Source: Lucifuga dentata (taxonomy: Eukaryota; Chordata; Actinopteri; Ophidiiformes; Bythitidae). Taken from it: a stretch of 64,000 nt of DNA. A program made the position numbers and the translations under genes. Position 1 is the stretch's first letter; each line of letters begins with the position of its first letter. Positions 63,486 to 64,000 of this stretch are shown here, in pieces. The DNA lies in assembly GCA_014773175.1 (NCBI GenBank), contig VXCM01000901.1, positions 315,662 through 379,661 of the forward strand. The letters are read 5' to 3'. The notes under the pieces are model-generated. The model saw nothing but the letters and a program-made list of their open reading frames with translations, had not been told where the DNA came from and did no database searches.

Positions 63486-63906
63486 AGGATATTATTGGCG
63501 ATAGTGCATGTTTGAGCCCAATAAATACAACCTGCTTACATGTTATGTTACTGACAGCCATTTCCCAAAATGTTCTACCAGAGCGGTAAATTCAGAATTG
63601 TTTTTCCTACCTTCCAGACTGCCACTGGTTTCAGTTCATTCCAGTACTATTAAAATCAACTTGTCAATACTTGAAACATGCTTGAAATACATAACCCATC
63701 AAACTAACATGATGTCTATTAAGTTTTTTTTTTTTTTAATCGAAATAACTTTATTTAATCGATCCAACATGGAGCTGGATGGAAGACAATTATGTCTCCA
63801 CCAGGAAATATAGTCCAAGGAGAAGATGACTTTAACAGCAAATTAAAATGACTGTGCCTTCTACATAAGTGTTAGAAGGTGAAACGTTGAATTTGAAGGT
63901 GGGTAT
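63486..63906 (+). mobile_element. TTAA-family DNA element, copy 3 (right end replaced)
   Basis: It begins AGGATATTATTGGCGATAG after TTAA (63482-63485), followed by GCATGTTTGAGCCCAATAAA and the shared ACCTTCCAGACTG, GGTTTCAGTTCATTCCAG and CCAAGGAGAAGA segments. The match stops at TATATTTGATTTG, where a (GATTT)n tract and another repeat take over, so the right inverted end is absent or lies beyond an insertion. Confidence 0.7.
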
Positions 63907-64000
63907 ATTTGATTTGATTTGATTTGATTTATTTTGAACATGCTGTAAATATGCAGAACAAATACACAAAACAAAACAAGAGTAACAAATAACATGTAAC
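63907..64000 (-). mobile_element. Retroelement 3' tail with (GATTT)n end, running off the window
   Basis: GATTTGATTTGATTTGATTTATTTTGAACATG reads on the minus strand as a fish LINE/SINE 3' end finishing in AAATAAATCAAATC repeats. It interrupts TTAA copy 3 where that copy already had TTTGATTT, suggesting priming by microhomology. Confidence 0.45.

Larger units (their letters stand above)
50619..64000 (+). other. grin2a: Start of the next grin2a-like intron (at least 13.4 kb)
   Basis: Following the GTGAGG donor, no frame resembling the next ATD exon (a segment of nearly 600 bp in mammals) occurs. The region holds SINE and LINE remnants (51101-51400, 51965-52205, 54560-54735), a pyrimidine-rich stretch (53917-54135), many microsatellites and TTAA element copy 3. 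Confidence 0.7.

Overview
This window is vertebrate nuclear DNA, almost certainly from a ray-finned (teleost) fish. It is AT-rich and gene-poor, packed with (CA)n, (CT)n and (TATC)n microsatellites. It carries fossils of typical fish transposons: an L2-type LINE, a Tc1-like remnant, a hAT element, a TTAA-site element family and tRNA-derived SINEs. There is no bacterial-type operon, CRISPR array, rRNA or intact tRNA gene.

One protein-coding gene can be supported: the 5' end of an NMDA-receptor GluN2 subunit gene on the + strand, best matched to grin2a. Its proposed layout is a CpG-rich promoter region (about 24.5-27.0 kb), a non-coding first exon ending at 25862, a non-coding second exon (26717-26923) and a 23.2-kb intron. 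The first coding exon follows (50116-50340: signal peptide and start of the amino-terminal domain), then a 119-bp intron and a second coding exon (50460-50618). The coding exons give 126 residues, ending at the same exon junction as human GRIN2A codon 138. The next exon (long, ATD continuation) is not seen before 64000, so the following intron is at least 13.4 kb. The coding exons are well supported; the two UTR exons rest on splice-site reading only.

Region by region: 1-5 kb is intergenic with dense microsatellites and a small CpG cluster at 3.4-3.56 kb. 5.08-6.25 kb is a TTAA-flanked DNA element with two nested insertions. 8.3-9.2 kb holds a Tc1 remnant, a dispersed repeat and a promoter-like site. 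10.0-11.5 kb is a broken L2-type LINE. 12.43-13.78 kb is a hAT element with an 8-bp target duplication. 15.22-15.79 kb is a second TTAA-family copy. 16-24.5 kb is unassigned and microsatellite-rich. 24.5-27 kb is the grin2a 5' region. 27-50.1 kb is its intron 2, with a SINE, LINE tails, perfect foldback hairpins and a 75-bp inverted repeat pair. 50.1-50.6 kb holds the coding exons. 50.6-64 kb is the start of the next intron, with SINE and LINE remnants and a third TTAA-family copy.

A technical feature matters for any reader. At nine places a single N separates two identical 61-67-bp copies of the flanking sequence, which looks like unmerged contig ends rather than biology. One of these lies in the proposed grin2a exon 1. 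I found no convincing undescribed system. The most interesting biological points are substituted zinc-site residues and an extra small intron in the grin2a-like gene.
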